A DNA stretch of 64,000 nt from JADJYF01 sp965278995 (GCA_965278995.1 OZ257136.1:2108001-2172000), one strand, 5' to 3'; positions 1-8,928 are shown, counted from the stretch's first letter. Notes: generated from the letters alone by a model not told the origin. Made by a program: numbers and translations.

Positions 1-2
1 CA

Positions 3-866
3 CCGCTGGCAGCACTCGCCAATAGTGAACCGGGTGGCAGCGCGAACTACGCGTCTCCGGCGCCGGGCGAAGGCGTTCGAACCACGGCGGTACTGGATGG
101 CGACGAATGGTCGATTTCAGGCACCAAACAATGGATGCTCGGTTCGGGATGGGACGGGCACGGTGCCGATCTGCTGTGCGTCGTGTGTCGCACCGATGCG
201 ACTGCCCCGCCCGACGGCAGTATTTCGGTCATCGCCGTGCCGCGTCCGGAGCGTGGTCTCGAACTGTTGCAGCTCATGGAAACTTTCGGCAATCGAGCCC
301 ATGCCGCGCCGCGTTTTCGTCTGACTGACGTGCGTGTTCCGGCGCAGAATGTCATCGGTGCGGTTGGTGGCGGGCGCGGCATCATCGATGCAAGTTTCAC
401 CAGCACGGCGGCTCTGGTCGGCATCATGGGCGTTGGGTTGATGCGCGCGGCTTTCGACTTCGCTCTCCATTTCGCGCGCACGGAAAAGCGCGGTGGCATT
501 CGGCCGATCATCGAACATCAGGCTGTCGGTTACGCACTGGCCGATGCCAAGACCACGCTCGAAGCCGCGCGTAATCTCGGTTGGCGCTCGTGCCATGCCT
601 TGGACGTACAGGCGCCCGGCGCAACGGAACTGGCGCTGCACTCGAAAATTTTCGGTTCCGAGTCCGCTGTCAACGTGATCACCAAACTGATGAGCGTCGT
701 CGGTGTCGACAGTTACGACCTCGCGCTGCCGCTGGCCGGGTGGCTGCAGGATGCCGCTGTGCTGCCGCTGTTCGACGGCGGCAACATGGGCGTTCGACGG
801 CGCCAGCTGCACGAACTGCTGATGAGTGCGGACTACGATACGCTGGCTGCGGCCGGCGGCGCTTGA
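3..866 (+). CDS. Acyl-CoA dehydrogenase family protein, 3' part (5' end outside window)
   Basis: The reading frame is open from the left edge (frame 3) to a TGA at 864-866, giving the last 287 residues of an acyl-CoA dehydrogenase. The first visible residues hold the family's middle-domain signature: an ANSEPGGSANY stretch that lines the FAD and substrate site, then a DGDEW-SISGTKQW beta-strand segment. The rest is the C-terminal four-helix bundle. Such enzymes introduce the 2,3 double bond into acyl-CoA thioesters and pass electrons to ETF. Chain specificity and the catalytic base cannot be read safely here, and some DszC-like monooxygenases share this fold. A clear intrinsic terminator lies 155 nt downstream, so this gene ends its transcription unit. 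Family confident, substrate unknown. Confidence 0.85.
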   Translation, partial: PLAALANSEPGGSANYASPAPGEGVRTTAVLDGDEWSISGTKQWMLGSGWDGHGADLLCVVCRTDATAPPDGSISVIAVPRPERGLELLQLMETFGNRAHAAPRFRLTDVRVPAQNVIGAVGGGRGIIDASFTSTAALVGIMGVGLMRAAFDFALHFARTEKRGGIRPIIEHQAVGYALADAKTTLEAARNLGWRSCHALDVQAPGATELALHSKIFGSESAVNVITKLMSVVGVDSYDLALPLAGWLQDAAVLPLFDGGNMGVRRRQLHELLMSADYDTLAAAGGA

Positions 867-1021
867 CAAGCACGGCAGCCGCACGCAGTATCCCGCCCCC
901 TATGAGTTCACATCTGTCCAAGTGCCACCCGAAAAACCTGCGCATGGTCCTGCGCTGGGAGCCGCGTCGTTGCGCGTGCCTGCGGTTGAGTAGAACTTAG
1001 AACACCCGTTTTCAGATCTAG

Positions 1022-1059
1022 AAGCCGCAGCTCCCGCCCGGGACCTGCGGCTTTTTTGT
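1022..1059 (+). terminator. Rho-independent terminator after the acyl-CoA dehydrogenase gene
   Basis: A 9-bp perfect stem, AAGCCGCAG (1022-1030) with CTGCGGCTT (1045-1053), is followed by a run of T (1052-1057). It separates the dehydrogenase gene from the EamA gene. A TTG start for the next gene at 1056 would lie inside the terminator, which argues for the later ATG. Confidence 0.85.
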
Positions 1060-1079
1060 TTTCAGCGACAGGAATTCTC

Positions 1080-2006
1080 ATGAACGTGCCAGCCGCTTAT
1101 ATCGGGGTGATCCTCATCTGGTCGACCACCCCGCTCGCCATCAAATGGAGCAGCGACGGCGTAAGCTTTCTGTTCGGCGCGCTGTCGCGCATGACACTCG
1201 GCTTTCTGTGCGTATTGATCCTGTGTGCGCTGCGGCGTGAGTTCCTGCGTTTCGACAAAGCTGCGTTCAAAGCGTATGGGACAGCCGCTATCGGTATCTT
1301 CCCCGGGATGTTCTGTGTCTACTGGGGCGCGCAGTTCATTCCCTCGGGCTGGATAGCGGTGGTCTTCGGTTTGTCGCCGTTGATCACGGCCGGGCTGGCT
1401 GCCGCCCTGCTCGGCGAGCGCACGCTGACACCGGCACGACTGCTGGCCCAGCTCTGCGGTGTAGCCGGGCTGGCCGTCGTTTTTCAGTCCGGACTGGCGC
1501 TCGGGCCGGCCGCTGTACTCGGTATCGTCGCCGTATTGTTCTCGACCTGCTGTCACACCTTGAGCGCCGTCCTCTTGAAACGCCTGCAGAGCGATCTGCC
1601 GCCAACTACGCTCGTTGCGGGCGGCCTGGGCTGCGCGCTGCCCGGCTTCGCGCTGTGCTGGTGGCTGTTCGACGGCGAGCGACCGACGAACCTGTTGCCG
1701 CATACGCTGGCCGCCATCGTCTATCTCGGCGTCGTGGCGACGACGGCGGGCTTTACGCTCTACTACTACATCCTGCACCACCTGGCCGCGAGTCAGGTTG
1801 CTTTGATCACCTTGATCTCGCCGATATCGGCGCTGGTGCTCGGCAATCTGCTGAATGGCGAAGCGCTGCAGGCGCGCACGGTGTTCGGAGCGGCGCTGAT
1901 CCTGCTAGCGCTGATACTGCACGAACTGCTTCCTGCAGCACGGCGGGCTACATCCCGCTCAGATCGGCCAATGCATCAAGCACCATGCCCGTCCCGGCAG
2001 CGATAA
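1080..2006 (+). CDS. EamA/DMT-family transporter, 10 TM
   Basis: A 308-residue very hydrophobic protein with about ten membrane helices, arranged as two EamA repeats of five. It starts with an ITLP-like first helix (AAYIGVILIWSTTPLAIKW) and shows the usual SP-LITAGLAA and LI-SPISALVLGNLLNGE segments before the last helices of each half. Members export amino acids, purines or drugs across the inner membrane; the substrate cannot be inferred. ATG 1080 is chosen because AGGAA lies 5 nt upstream; an upstream TTG at 1056 falls inside the preceding terminator. The last 59 nt overlap tail-to-tail with the RcnB-like gene on the other strand. Confidence 0.85.
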   Translation: MNVPAAYIGVILIWSTTPLAIKWSSDGVSFLFGALSRMTLGFLCVLILCALRREFLRFDKAAFKAYGTAAIGIFPGMFCVYWGAQFIPSGWIAVVFGLSPLITAGLAAALLGERTLTPARLLAQLCGVAGLAVVFQSGLALGPAAVLGIVAVLFSTCCHTLSAVLLKRLQSDLPPTTLVAGGLGCALPGFALCWWLFDGERPTNLLPHTLAAIVYLGVVATTAGFTLYYYILHHLAASQVALITLISPISALVLGNLLNGEALQARTVFGAALILLALILHELLPAARRATSRSDRPMHQAPCPSRQR

Positions 2007-2466
2007 GCAGAATATCATTGGCGACGCGCACGTACTGGGCGCCGGCAGGCGGAGGGCCAAGGTTGATGATCACGGCCGGCGGCAGCGGGTAATAGACGAT
2101 TTCACGCGGCAATGGCTGACCAACCACCCAGCGTTTGGCAAGACCAGGCGGCATGCAGCCATTGCGCTTCTTGGCGAGGCCGGGCGGGCAACGACCATGT
2201 GAGAACTCATCAACATAATACTGATGAACGATCACGCGATGATGATCGGTGAAATAGTGCTGATTTCCGTCTTCGTGGCCCCCATCGTGACGATCGTGTC
2301 GGTGTTCGCGATCATCGTCGCGCTGGTGCTGTTCCTGGCGGTCGTGTTTGCCGTGACCGTTACCGTGTGAATCCTTGTCTTTGTCGGCATAAGCGGGACT
2401 GCACGCGAGCAGAATGGCGATGAGCGTAGCTGCGCTTTGCACCGGCTTGAGGTGACGTTGTTTCAT
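1948..2466 (-). CDS. RcnB/CigR-like periplasmic protein
   Basis: A 172-residue exported protein. ATG 2466 begins a signal peptide (MKQRHLKPVQSAATLIAILL, cleavage near SPAYA-DK) and has an AGGAG motif upstream; an upstream in-frame extension lacks a signal sequence. The mature N-terminus is a long Asp/His/Lys-rich charged stretch. The C-terminal half has the RcnB-type segment: a VVGQPLPREIVYYPLPP turn and a final helix with a VANDILLIAAGTGMVLDAL core. RcnB proteins act in the periplasm in nickel/cobalt homeostasis, and CigR relatives are anti-virulence regulators. The His/Asp-rich region could bind metal, but a nickel role near the urease cluster is only an inference. Its 3' end overlaps the EamA gene. 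Confidence 0.75.
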   Translation of the reverse strand: MKQRHLKPVQSAATLIAILLACSPAYADKDKDSHGNGHGKHDRQEQHQRDDDREHRHDRHDGGHEDGNQHYFTDHHRVIVHQYYVDEFSHGRCPPGLAKKRNGCMPPGLAKRWVVGQPLPREIVYYPLPPAVIINLGPPPAGAQYVRVANDILLIAAGTGMVLDALADLSGM

Positions 2467-2606
2467 GGACCTGCTCCTGAGCTTGGTTTCGCAGCCATAG
2501 TCTAGGCTTATGGCTGAATGTGCGATTAACGGACTCGATAGACACCGGCCCATTGCTCTACTCCGTGATGCGGTTGGCATTCGGCAGGAAAATCATCTCG
2601 CGAACG

Positions 2607-3854
2607 TCAGCCCGCGCCGTGTGGTCGGTCGTCGCTACGCAGCTCCCCTTCCCAGTGCGAAACCAGCACCGTCGCGACACTGTTGCCTACGACATTCGTT
2701 GCCGAGCGACCCATATCCAGAAAATGGTCGATGCCAAGCAACAAGAGCAAGCCGGCTTCCGGAATATTGAACTGCGCAAGCGTCGCCGCAATGACAACGA
2801 GCGAGGCGCGTGGCACGCCGGCCATACCTTTCGACGTCAGCATGAGAATGGCGAGCATCATGATCTGCTGGCCGGCCGAGAGCTCGATGTCATAGGCCTG
2901 GGCGATGAACATCACGGCGAACGTGCAGTACATCATCGAGCCATCGAGATTAAACGAGTAGCCCATCGGCAGAACGAAGCTCGCAATGCGGTTGCTACAG
3001 CCGAAACGTTCGAGTTCTTCCAGCGTTTTCGGATAAGCCGCTTCAGAGCTGGCGGTGGAGAACGCCAGCAACAGCGGTTCGCGAATGCGGCGAACCAGAC
3101 GGACTACGCGTGTACCGAGAGCGAATGTCGCGATGCCGAGCAATATCAACCACAAAATAACCAGACCCAGATAGAACTCGGCCACGAACAGGCCATAGAC
3201 CGCAAGGACGCCGAGCCCACGACTTGCCACTGTGCTCGCCAACGCGCCGAACACGGCAAGCGGTGCAAACAACATCACGTACGAAGTGACACGCAGCATG
3301 ATATGCGCGCCGGCATCGAGCACGTCGATGACTGTACGCGAGCGATCGCCGAGCGCCGCCGTCGCCGTTCCAAAAAAAATCGAGAACACCACGATCTGCA
3401 GGATTTCGTTTCGAGCCATGGCGTCGATGACACTGGTCGGCACGGTATGTTCGATGAATCCCGTCAGCGTCAACGCGCCGGCTTCGATTCCCGATTTCGC
3501 ATTCGCATCTGGCAGCGGCAACTGCAGGGCCTGACCTGGTTCGAGCAGATTGACCAGCACCAGCCCAAGGGACAACGAGGTCAATGAAGCGAAGACAAAC
3601 CAGGCCAGCGCTTTTACGCCGACGCGCCCGACCGTGGCGACGTCGCTCATACGCCCGATACCGACAGCAAGTGTGGTGAACACCAGCGGCGCGATGATCA
3701 TCTTGATCAGGCGCAGAAAAATCATCGGCAGCAACGCCAGCGCGCTGGCGAAACCCTCAGCTGAAGATGCGAACTGCGTATTGACCAGCCATCCGCTCGC
3801 TGCGCCGAGCACGAGCGCGATGAGTATGTAGGTCGTCAGTCGATTAGTCAGCAT
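2607..3854 (-). CDS. Dicarboxylate/amino acid:cation symporter (DAACS family)
   Basis: A 415-residue inner-membrane protein of the GltP/DctA fold: eight helices and two re-entrant hairpins. The family marker MGYSFNLDGSMMYC (NLDG substrate and cation motif) follows a serine-rich hairpin (AFSTASSEAAYPKTLEE), and the second hairpin is GMAGVPRASLVVIAATL. These transporters take up C4-dicarboxylates or acidic amino acids with Na+ or H+. The substrate cannot be decided by eye. The start is uncertain: ATG 3854 gives the normal N-terminus (MLTNRLTTYILIALVLG), while an ATG at 3884 adds ten residues; neither has a strong Shine-Dalgarno. It lies alone, leftward, ahead of the RcnB-like gene. Confidence 0.88.
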   Translation of the reverse strand: MLTNRLTTYILIALVLGAASGWLVNTQFASSAEGFASALALLPMIFLRLIKMIIAPLVFTTLAVGIGRMSDVATVGRVGVKALAWFVFASLTSLSLGLVLVNLLEPGQALQLPLPDANAKSGIEAGALTLTGFIEHTVPTSVIDAMARNEILQIVVFSIFFGTATAALGDRSRTVIDVLDAGAHIMLRVTSYVMLFAPLAVFGALASTVASRGLGVLAVYGLFVAEFYLGLVILWLILLGIATFALGTRVVRLVRRIREPLLLAFSTASSEAAYPKTLEELERFGCSNRIASFVLPMGYSFNLDGSMMYCTFAVMFIAQAYDIELSAGQQIMMLAILMLTSKGMAGVPRASLVVIAATLAQFNIPEAGLLLLLGIDHFLDMGRSATNVVGNSVATVLVSHWEGELRSDDRPHGAG

Positions 3855-4017
3855 GAGCGCATGATGCACGTAACGCCCGCCCATCGCGAGCCGGCCGTCG
3901 CTGACATCGTCGCGGCCAGGAGCTTAGTGGCGTCCGAACATCGCCACCAAGTAGTCTGGAATCAGGAACCGCTGTTTGGGCGCCACTCTCCGGCTGCCGG
4001 GGCTGAAGCACACACGC

Positions 4018-4653
4018 TCACATCCCGTACCAGCCGGCAGCGCGCAGGCAGGCTTTGAGGCCGGCGGTGACGGTCGTGGCCGGCGGGTCGGGTCGATGGG
4101 CGACGCCGAGTTCGGTCACACAGGTCGCGACAGCGCCATCGAAAGCAGCGGCGCTACCGCCGAGTTTCCACCAGCTGGTGACTTTCTTTTCAGCCATGGG
4201 ATCGAACGCGGATGCGGCGGGTAGCGGTGCCGCGACGACGGGTGCCATTGCTGTTTCGGGCACCGTCGTGGGAGCGGCCACTGCAGGCCCTGCCGCGCCG
4301 GACGTACCGGTCGAAGCAGCAGATGCGGCAGTTGCCGCCGCCGTTGTTGTCGCAACAGGCGTCGCTGTCTGCTGCCGTTTTTGCGCCAGCCACTCCGCTG
4401 CCGGCGTCTCGACCGCGCTGCCAGCCACGCTGTCTTCTGATTGCCCGGCGACGAACCAGCCGCGGTCTTTCATGCACTGGCGGAACGCTGCCGGCTCGGC
4501 GGTCTCACGACCACCGCAGGCGCTTTCGTCGGCACTCATCGCACCTGGCGAAGCGCCACGCTTGAAAGTGACGCTGGCGCAGCCGCCCGCCAGGAGTATG
4601 GCCACGACCAACCATGGGATGAGCGCGGTCCTGCCTGTCATCGCGAATCTCAC
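4018..4653 (-). CDS. Hypothetical lipoprotein at the end of the urease operon
   Basis: A 211-residue protein I do not recognise. It begins with a hydrophobic segment ending LLAGGC (Cys25 as likely lipidation site), so it is probably a periplasmic lipoprotein. Two short similar segments frame an Ala/Thr/Val-rich low-complexity linker (about residues 95-150): an N-terminal one with two Cys and CMKDRGW (about residues 46-67), and a C-terminal one with two Cys and CLRAAGW just before the end. This suggests a duplicated small Cys-Gly-Trp module. Its ATG overlaps the ureG stop codon by 4 nt (4650-4653), so it is translationally coupled to the urease accessory genes. A role in urease or nickel biology is only suggested by that position. 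Confidence 0.6.
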   Translation of the reverse strand: MRFAMTGRTALIPWLVVAILLAGGCASVTFKRGASPGAMSADESACGGRETAEPAAFRQCMKDRGWFVAGQSEDSVAGSAVETPAAEWLAQKRQQTATPVATTTAAATAASAASTGTSGAAGPAVAAPTTVPETAMAPVVAAPLPAASAFDPMAEKKVTSWWKLGGSAAAFDGAVATCVTELGVAHRPDPPATTVTAGLKACLRAAGWYGM

Positions 4654-5276
4654 TGCAATAAACCCTCGTGAATGATGAAATCGCTAATCGTCTCGACGCC
4701 TTGTCCCTGACGCAGATTGGTGAAAACGAACGGCCGCTCACCGCGCATGCGCAGCGTGTCGCGTTCCATCACTTCGAGCGAGGCACCGACATAAGGGGCG
4801 AGATCGATCTTGTTGATGACCAATAGGTCGGAACGCGTGATGCCTGGGCCACCCTTTCGCGGAATCTTCTCACCTTCGGCGACATCGATGACATAGATGG
4901 TCAAGTCCGCGAGTTCGGGGCTGAAAGTCGCTGCCAGGTTATCACCGCCGCTTTCGACCAGCACCAGATCGAGGGCGGGGAAGCGACGGCACAAATCGTC
5001 GATCGCGGCAAGGTTCATCGAGGCATCTTCGCGGATGGCCGTATGCGGGCATCCGCCGGTCTCGACACCGACGATGCGGTCGGCCGTGAGGGCCTCGCTA
5101 CGGATCAGAAATTCGGCGTCTTCGCGCGTGTAGATGTCATTGGTGACGGCGGCAATCTCGTAGCGATCGCGCAGACGTTTGCACAACGCGTCCATCAGTG
5201 CAGTCTTGCCTGAACCGACCGGGCCGCCGATGCCGACACGCAGTACCGATCGCTGAACAGAGGGTGCAGCTTCCAT
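4650..5276 (-). CDS. ureG: Urease accessory GTPase UreG
   Basis: A 208-residue SIMIBI-class GTPase. The P-loop GGPVGSGKT is at residues 17-25; the Cys-Pro-His nickel motif follows in VETGGCPHTAIRED (about 70-83), with ESGGDNLAATFSPEL (switch region) and VINKIDLAP (guanine specificity, NKID) further on. UreG dimers carry Ni2+ and use GTP hydrolysis to deliver it to apo-urease in complex with UreD and UreF, in the cytoplasm. Length is normal for the family. It follows ureF with a 27-nt gap and overlaps the next gene by 4 nt. Confidence 0.97.
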   Translation of the reverse strand: MEAAPSVQRSVLRVGIGGPVGSGKTALMDALCKRLRDRYEIAAVTNDIYTREDAEFLIRSEALTADRIVGVETGGCPHTAIREDASMNLAAIDDLCRRFPALDLVLVESGGDNLAATFSPELADLTIYVIDVAEGEKIPRKGGPGITRSDLLVINKIDLAPYVGASLEVMERDTLRMRGERPFVFTNLRQGQGVETISDFIIHEGLLQ

Positions 5277-5303
5277 AGGAATTCTCCTCGCTCGCCCAGA
5301 CCG

Positions 5304-5999
5304 TCATGAACGGAACAGGCGGGTGTATTGGGTTTCGTGCAGACAGCTCGCAATGGCGAGCGCCGGCAGTGTGGCGCCGATGTCGTCGTCTTCCAGACTA
5401 CGGGCGTAGTCAATCGCGGCCGGGATACCAGGCGCGAGTTGCAGCAGCAGGCGCTGCCCGGCAACCTGACCCAGCGGAATCAGTTTGACGCCTGCCAGTA
5501 CCTGGTTCTCCAACCAACCCCAGGCATAAGCCGTAGCGCAATCGCCGCGCGAAACGTTCCAAGCCACGCAGGCAATGGCCAGCAATGCAGCGTACGGCGC
5601 GTCGTCAGCGTGTACCCAGGGTAGCGCGGTACTGACGCCGAGGTCGCGCAACAGGCGCGCCAGCGCGTGCCCGCGATCGCAGTCGTCAGCGCGTAGTTCG
5701 CGCGTGTCGCGGCGTGCCAGCAGCGCACGGCTGTGGTGCGCGAGCGCAGCTGCGTCGTCAATCAGTGCCGCGCCATGCAGTCGATCGAGCAGCGGAAGGT
5801 CGACTCGCGCAAGCCCGTGCGCGAGCTGTTCACGCAGCCAGTCAGCCAGCGTCGCTTCATCGTTCACCCAGCCGGCAGCAACTGCCCACTCGAGGCCCTG
5901 CGAGTACGCGTAAGCACCTACCGGCAGCGACGGGCTGGTCAACTGCAACAGACGGAGACACGCCAATCCGGCAGCGGGTCTGGCCTCGGGGACTGTCAC
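5304..5999 (-). CDS. ureF: Urease accessory protein UreF
   Basis: A 231-residue all-helical protein with the UreF N-terminal signature LLQLTSPSLPVGAYAYSQGLEWAV split over residues 18-41. UreF bridges UreD and UreG in the urease activation complex and is thought to gate GTP-dependent nickel insertion. A central acidic/Arg-rich helix (LRADDCDRGHALARLLRDLG) and a LIPLGQVAGQRLL helix near the C-terminus match the family layout. The ATG overlaps the ureE stop by 4 nt (5996-5999), so the two are translationally coupled. Confidence 0.95.
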   Translation of the reverse strand: MTVPEARPAAGLACLRLLQLTSPSLPVGAYAYSQGLEWAVAAGWVNDEATLADWLREQLAHGLARVDLPLLDRLHGAALIDDAAALAHHSRALLARRDTRELRADDCDRGHALARLLRDLGVSTALPWVHADDAPYAALLAIACVAWNVSRGDCATAYAWGWLENQVLAGVKLIPLGQVAGQRLLLQLAPGIPAAIDYARSLEDDDIGATLPALAIASCLHETQYTRLFRS

Positions 6000-6592
6000 T
6001 GTCGTTGCTCCGCCGGCGCGTGATCGTGTTCCTGACCTTGATCATGCGCGTCGCGAACGTCGTGCTCGCTGACGTGCTCATGCGGGTGATGGCTGTGTCC
6101 GTGATCATGATCATGGGCATGAACGTGGTTATGGTCATGTACCGGTGCGCTGGCCGCGACAGCGTGCGAACGATGCGCGTAGGCGCCCGCTTCCGGTTCG
6201 AAGCGAACCGACTCGACCGTCACACTCAAGCCGAGCAGTCGGAGCATGTCATCGAGCACGTGATCCGGCAGATAACGCAGCCAGCCCGGCCCGACCTGCA
6301 GCGGCACGTGGCGATTGCCGAGGTGATAACAGGCGCGGGCGAGTCGCAACGGATCAGCGGTGCGTGCTGTCGAGACGGGTTCGGCTGCGGCGCGAACGCG
6401 CACCAATACCCCTTCCTCGGCGCGCAACAGATCGCCATCGGCAAGCTGAGTGCCAGGCGGGAGGAATAACCCGGCCTCATTGCCGCTGTCCAAGCGCACG
6501 CGCTGGCGACTGCGTTCGCGACGAGCATAGGTCAACGTTAACGTGTCTGTCGCCTCACCAGCCAGCAGCGTTTTTTCGTGGATATGCAGCAT
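5996..6592 (-). CDS. ureE: Urease nickel metallochaperone UreE
   Basis: A 198-residue protein with the UreE N-terminal peptide-binding domain (RVRLDSGNEAGLFLPPGTQL) and the C-terminal metal-binding domain containing RACYHLGNRHVPLQV. The last 50 or so residues are a His/Asp-rich tail (repeated HDH, HSHH, HEH) expected to hold several nickel ions. UreE delivers nickel to UreG. Two nucleotides separate it from ureC. The long His tail places it with the Klebsiella-like rather than the tail-less UreE group. Confidence 0.95.
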   Translation of the reverse strand: MLHIHEKTLLAGEATDTLTLTYARRERSRQRVRLDSGNEAGLFLPPGTQLADGDLLRAEEGVLVRVRAAAEPVSTARTADPLRLARACYHLGNRHVPLQVGPGWLRYLPDHVLDDMLRLLGLSVTVESVRFEPEAGAYAHRSHAVAASAPVHDHNHVHAHDHDHGHSHHPHEHVSEHDVRDAHDQGQEHDHAPAEQRQ

Positions 6593-6594
6593 GG

Positions 6595-8298
6595 TCAGAA
6601 CAGAAAATATCGTTGCGCCATCGGCAGCACGTCGGCTGGTTCGCAGACCAGCAGTTCGCCGTCGGCGCGCACTTCGTAAGTCTGCGAGTCAACTTCTATC
6701 TTCGGGCGATAGTCATTAAGAATCAAATCGGCTTTGCTGATCGCTCGGGTGTTGCGAACGACGCCGATACGTTTGGCCAGCCCGAGGCGCTGTGGAAGGC
6801 CGTCGTCGACGGCCGCTTGCGACAGGAACGACAGCGACGTCGCGTGGCGCGCGCCGCCGAGCGCGCCGAACATGTGCCGATAATGCACGGGTTGTGGCGT
6901 CGGGATCGAGGCATTAGGGTCGCCCATGGGGGCTGCCACCAGCATGCCGCCTTTCAAGATCAGACTGGGTTTGACGCCGAAGAATGCCGGCGTCCACAGC
7001 ACCAGATCGGCGAGCTTGCCGACCTCGATCGAACCGACTTCGTGTGCGATGCCATGCGTGATGGCCGGGTTGATGGTGTATTTCGCGATATAGCGACGCA
7101 CGCGGAAATTGTCGACGCCGGCGCTGTCCGGGCCAAGACTGCCACGCTGGACTTTCATTTTGTGCGCTGTCTGCCAGGTACGGATGACGACTTCGCCGAT
7201 ACGACCCATGGCTTGCGAGTCAGACGAGATCATCGAGAACGCACCGAGGTCATGCAGAATATCTTCGGCAGCTATCGTCTCGCGCCGGATACGCGATTCA
7301 GCGAAGGCAACATCTTCGGCGATGGACGGTGACAGATGATGGCAGACCATCAGCATGTCGAGATGCTCGTCAATCGTATTGACCGTGTATGGTCGCGTTG
7401 GATTGGTGCTCGACGGTAATACATTCGCTTCGCCGCAGACCTTGATGATATCTGGCGCGTGCCCACCTCCTGCACCTTCAGTGTGATAAGTGTGAATGGT
7501 GCGCCCGGCAATCGCCGCGACCGTGTCTTCGACGAAACCGGACTCGTTCAAGGTGTCGGTATGAATGGCGACCTGCACGTCGTAACGTTCGGCAACGGCC
7601 AGACAGTTGTCGATCGCGGCCGGGGTCGTGCCCCAGTCCTCGTGCAGCTTGAGGCCGATAGCGCCGGCGACTATCTGCTCTTCCAGCGCCTGCGGCAGGC
7701 TCGCATTGCCTTTGCCGAGATATCCAATGTTGACCGGCAGCGCGTCGGCCGCTTCGAGCATGCGCGCGAGGTACCACGCACCCGGCGTGCAGGTCGTCGC
7801 GTTGGTACCGGTGGCCGGCCCGGTACCACCGCCGATCAGCGTCGTGACGCCGGACATCAGCGCGTCCTCGACCTGTTGTGGACAGATGAAATGGATATGC
7901 GCGTCAATGCCGCCGGCAGTGATGATACGGCCTTCGCCCGCAATCACTTCAGTACCGGGACCGATGATGATCGTGACGCCCGGTTGTACATCGGGATTGC
8001 CCGCTTTGCCGATGGCCGCGATACGGCCATCGAGGATGCCGATATCCGCTTTGACAATGCCCCAGTGATCAATGATGACGGCGTTGGTAATGACGAGATC
8101 GACCGCCTCACCGCGCCGACGCTGGCTCTGCCCCATGCCATCGCGGATGACTTTTCCGCCGCCGAAAGTCACTTCTTCGCCATACACCGTGAAATCGCGT
8201 TCGATGGCGATGAACAACTCGGTGTCCGCCAGCCGGATCCGATCGCCGACTGTCGGCCCATAGAGTTCGGCGTAGCCGGCGCGGGATAACCGGCTCAC
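6595..8298 (-). CDS. ureC: Urease subunit alpha UreC
   Basis: A 567-residue catalytic subunit, the same length as the classical Klebsiella protein, and with the active-site residues at the same numbers: His134 and His136 (DAHIHF), carbamylated Lys217 and His219 (GLKLHED), His246, His272, Cys319 and His320 of the mobile flap (MVCHHLSPS), and Asp360. The enzyme hydrolyses urea to ammonia and carbamate on a bridged dinickel centre in the cytoplasm. All key residues are intact, so activity is expected. Its start overlaps the ureB stop by 4 nt (8295-8298). Confidence 0.98.
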   Translation of the reverse strand: MSRLSRAGYAELYGPTVGDRIRLADTELFIAIERDFTVYGEEVTFGGGKVIRDGMGQSQRRRGEAVDLVITNAVIIDHWGIVKADIGILDGRIAAIGKAGNPDVQPGVTIIIGPGTEVIAGEGRIITAGGIDAHIHFICPQQVEDALMSGVTTLIGGGTGPATGTNATTCTPGAWYLARMLEAADALPVNIGYLGKGNASLPQALEEQIVAGAIGLKLHEDWGTTPAAIDNCLAVAERYDVQVAIHTDTLNESGFVEDTVAAIAGRTIHTYHTEGAGGGHAPDIIKVCGEANVLPSSTNPTRPYTVNTIDEHLDMLMVCHHLSPSIAEDVAFAESRIRRETIAAEDILHDLGAFSMISSDSQAMGRIGEVVIRTWQTAHKMKVQRGSLGPDSAGVDNFRVRRYIAKYTINPAITHGIAHEVGSIEVGKLADLVLWTPAFFGVKPSLILKGGMLVAAPMGDPNASIPTPQPVHYRHMFGALGGARHATSLSFLSQAAVDDGLPQRLGLAKRIGVVRNTRAISKADLILNDYRPKIEVDSQTYEVRADGELLVCEPADVLPMAQRYFLF

Positions 8299-8612
8299 GG
8301 CGCTACCTCCAGCGCACCCATCACTTTGCCTTGAAAGCCGTAGATTTCACGCAGTCCTGCGTAAGCGACGAGGACGACTGTACGGGTCTGACCCGGCTCG
8401 AATCGCACGGCGGTACCTGCCGCGATGTCCAGCCGAAATCCGCGAGTCTGGTCACGCTCGAAACTGAGGGCCGCATTGGTTTCAAAAAAATGATAGTGCG
8501 ACCCAACCTGGATTGGACGGTCGCCGAGATTTGCCACTGTCACCGTTACCGAGTGGCGCCCGGCGTTCAGTTCGATGTCGCCAGCGGCGGGAATGATTTC
8601 ACCGGGGATCAT
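8295..8612 (-). CDS. ureB: Urease subunit beta UreB
   Basis: A 105-residue non-catalytic subunit. The start at 8612 gives the canonical MIPGEIIPAAGDIELNAGR N-terminus; an open extension to 8696 has no family similarity. The conserved QVGSHYHFFETN segment lies near residue 40, followed by GTAVRFEPGQ. UreB packs against UreC in the trimeric urease assembly. It sits 13 nt after ureA, and the subunits are separate ureA and ureB genes rather than the fused form seen in Helicobacter. Confidence 0.96.
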   Translation of the reverse strand: MIPGEIIPAAGDIELNAGRHSVTVTVANLGDRPIQVGSHYHFFETNAALSFERDQTRGFRLDIAAGTAVRFEPGQTRTVVLVAYAGLREIYGFQGKVMGALEVAP

Positions 8613-8625
8613 GCGCGTATCCGCC

Positions 8626-8928
8626 TCACTGTATCGGGTTGTGTACGGTGACGAGCTTGGTGCCGTCAGGAAACGTCGCTTCGACCTGCACGTCATGGAT
8701 CATTTCGGCCACACCATCCATCACGTCTTCCACGCGCAGAATGGTTCTGCCGTAATGCATGAGTTCGGCGACGCTCTGACCGTCGCGCGCACCTTCGAGT
8801 ATGGCAGCGCTGATCAGGGCAATCGCCTCCGGATAGTTCAAACGCAGACCACGAGCGCGTCGTCTTTCGGCGACCAGGGCCGCCGTGAACAACAGCAGCT
8901 TATCTTTTTCTCGCGGGGACAATTCCAT
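8626..8928 (-). CDS. ureA: Urease subunit gamma UreA
   Basis: A 100-residue subunit with the family's opening MELSPREKDKLLLFTAALVA, the RGLRLNYPEAIALI helix and the C-terminal VTVHNPI. It is the smallest of the three structural subunits of urease. It lies 45 nt downstream of ureD and 13 nt upstream of ureB, the common proteobacterial order D-A-B-C-E-F-G. Confidence 0.97.
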   Translation of the reverse strand: MELSPREKDKLLLFTAALVAERRRARGLRLNYPEAIALISAAILEGARDGQSVAELMHYGRTILRVEDVMDGVAEMIHDVQVEATFPDGTKLVTVHNPIQ

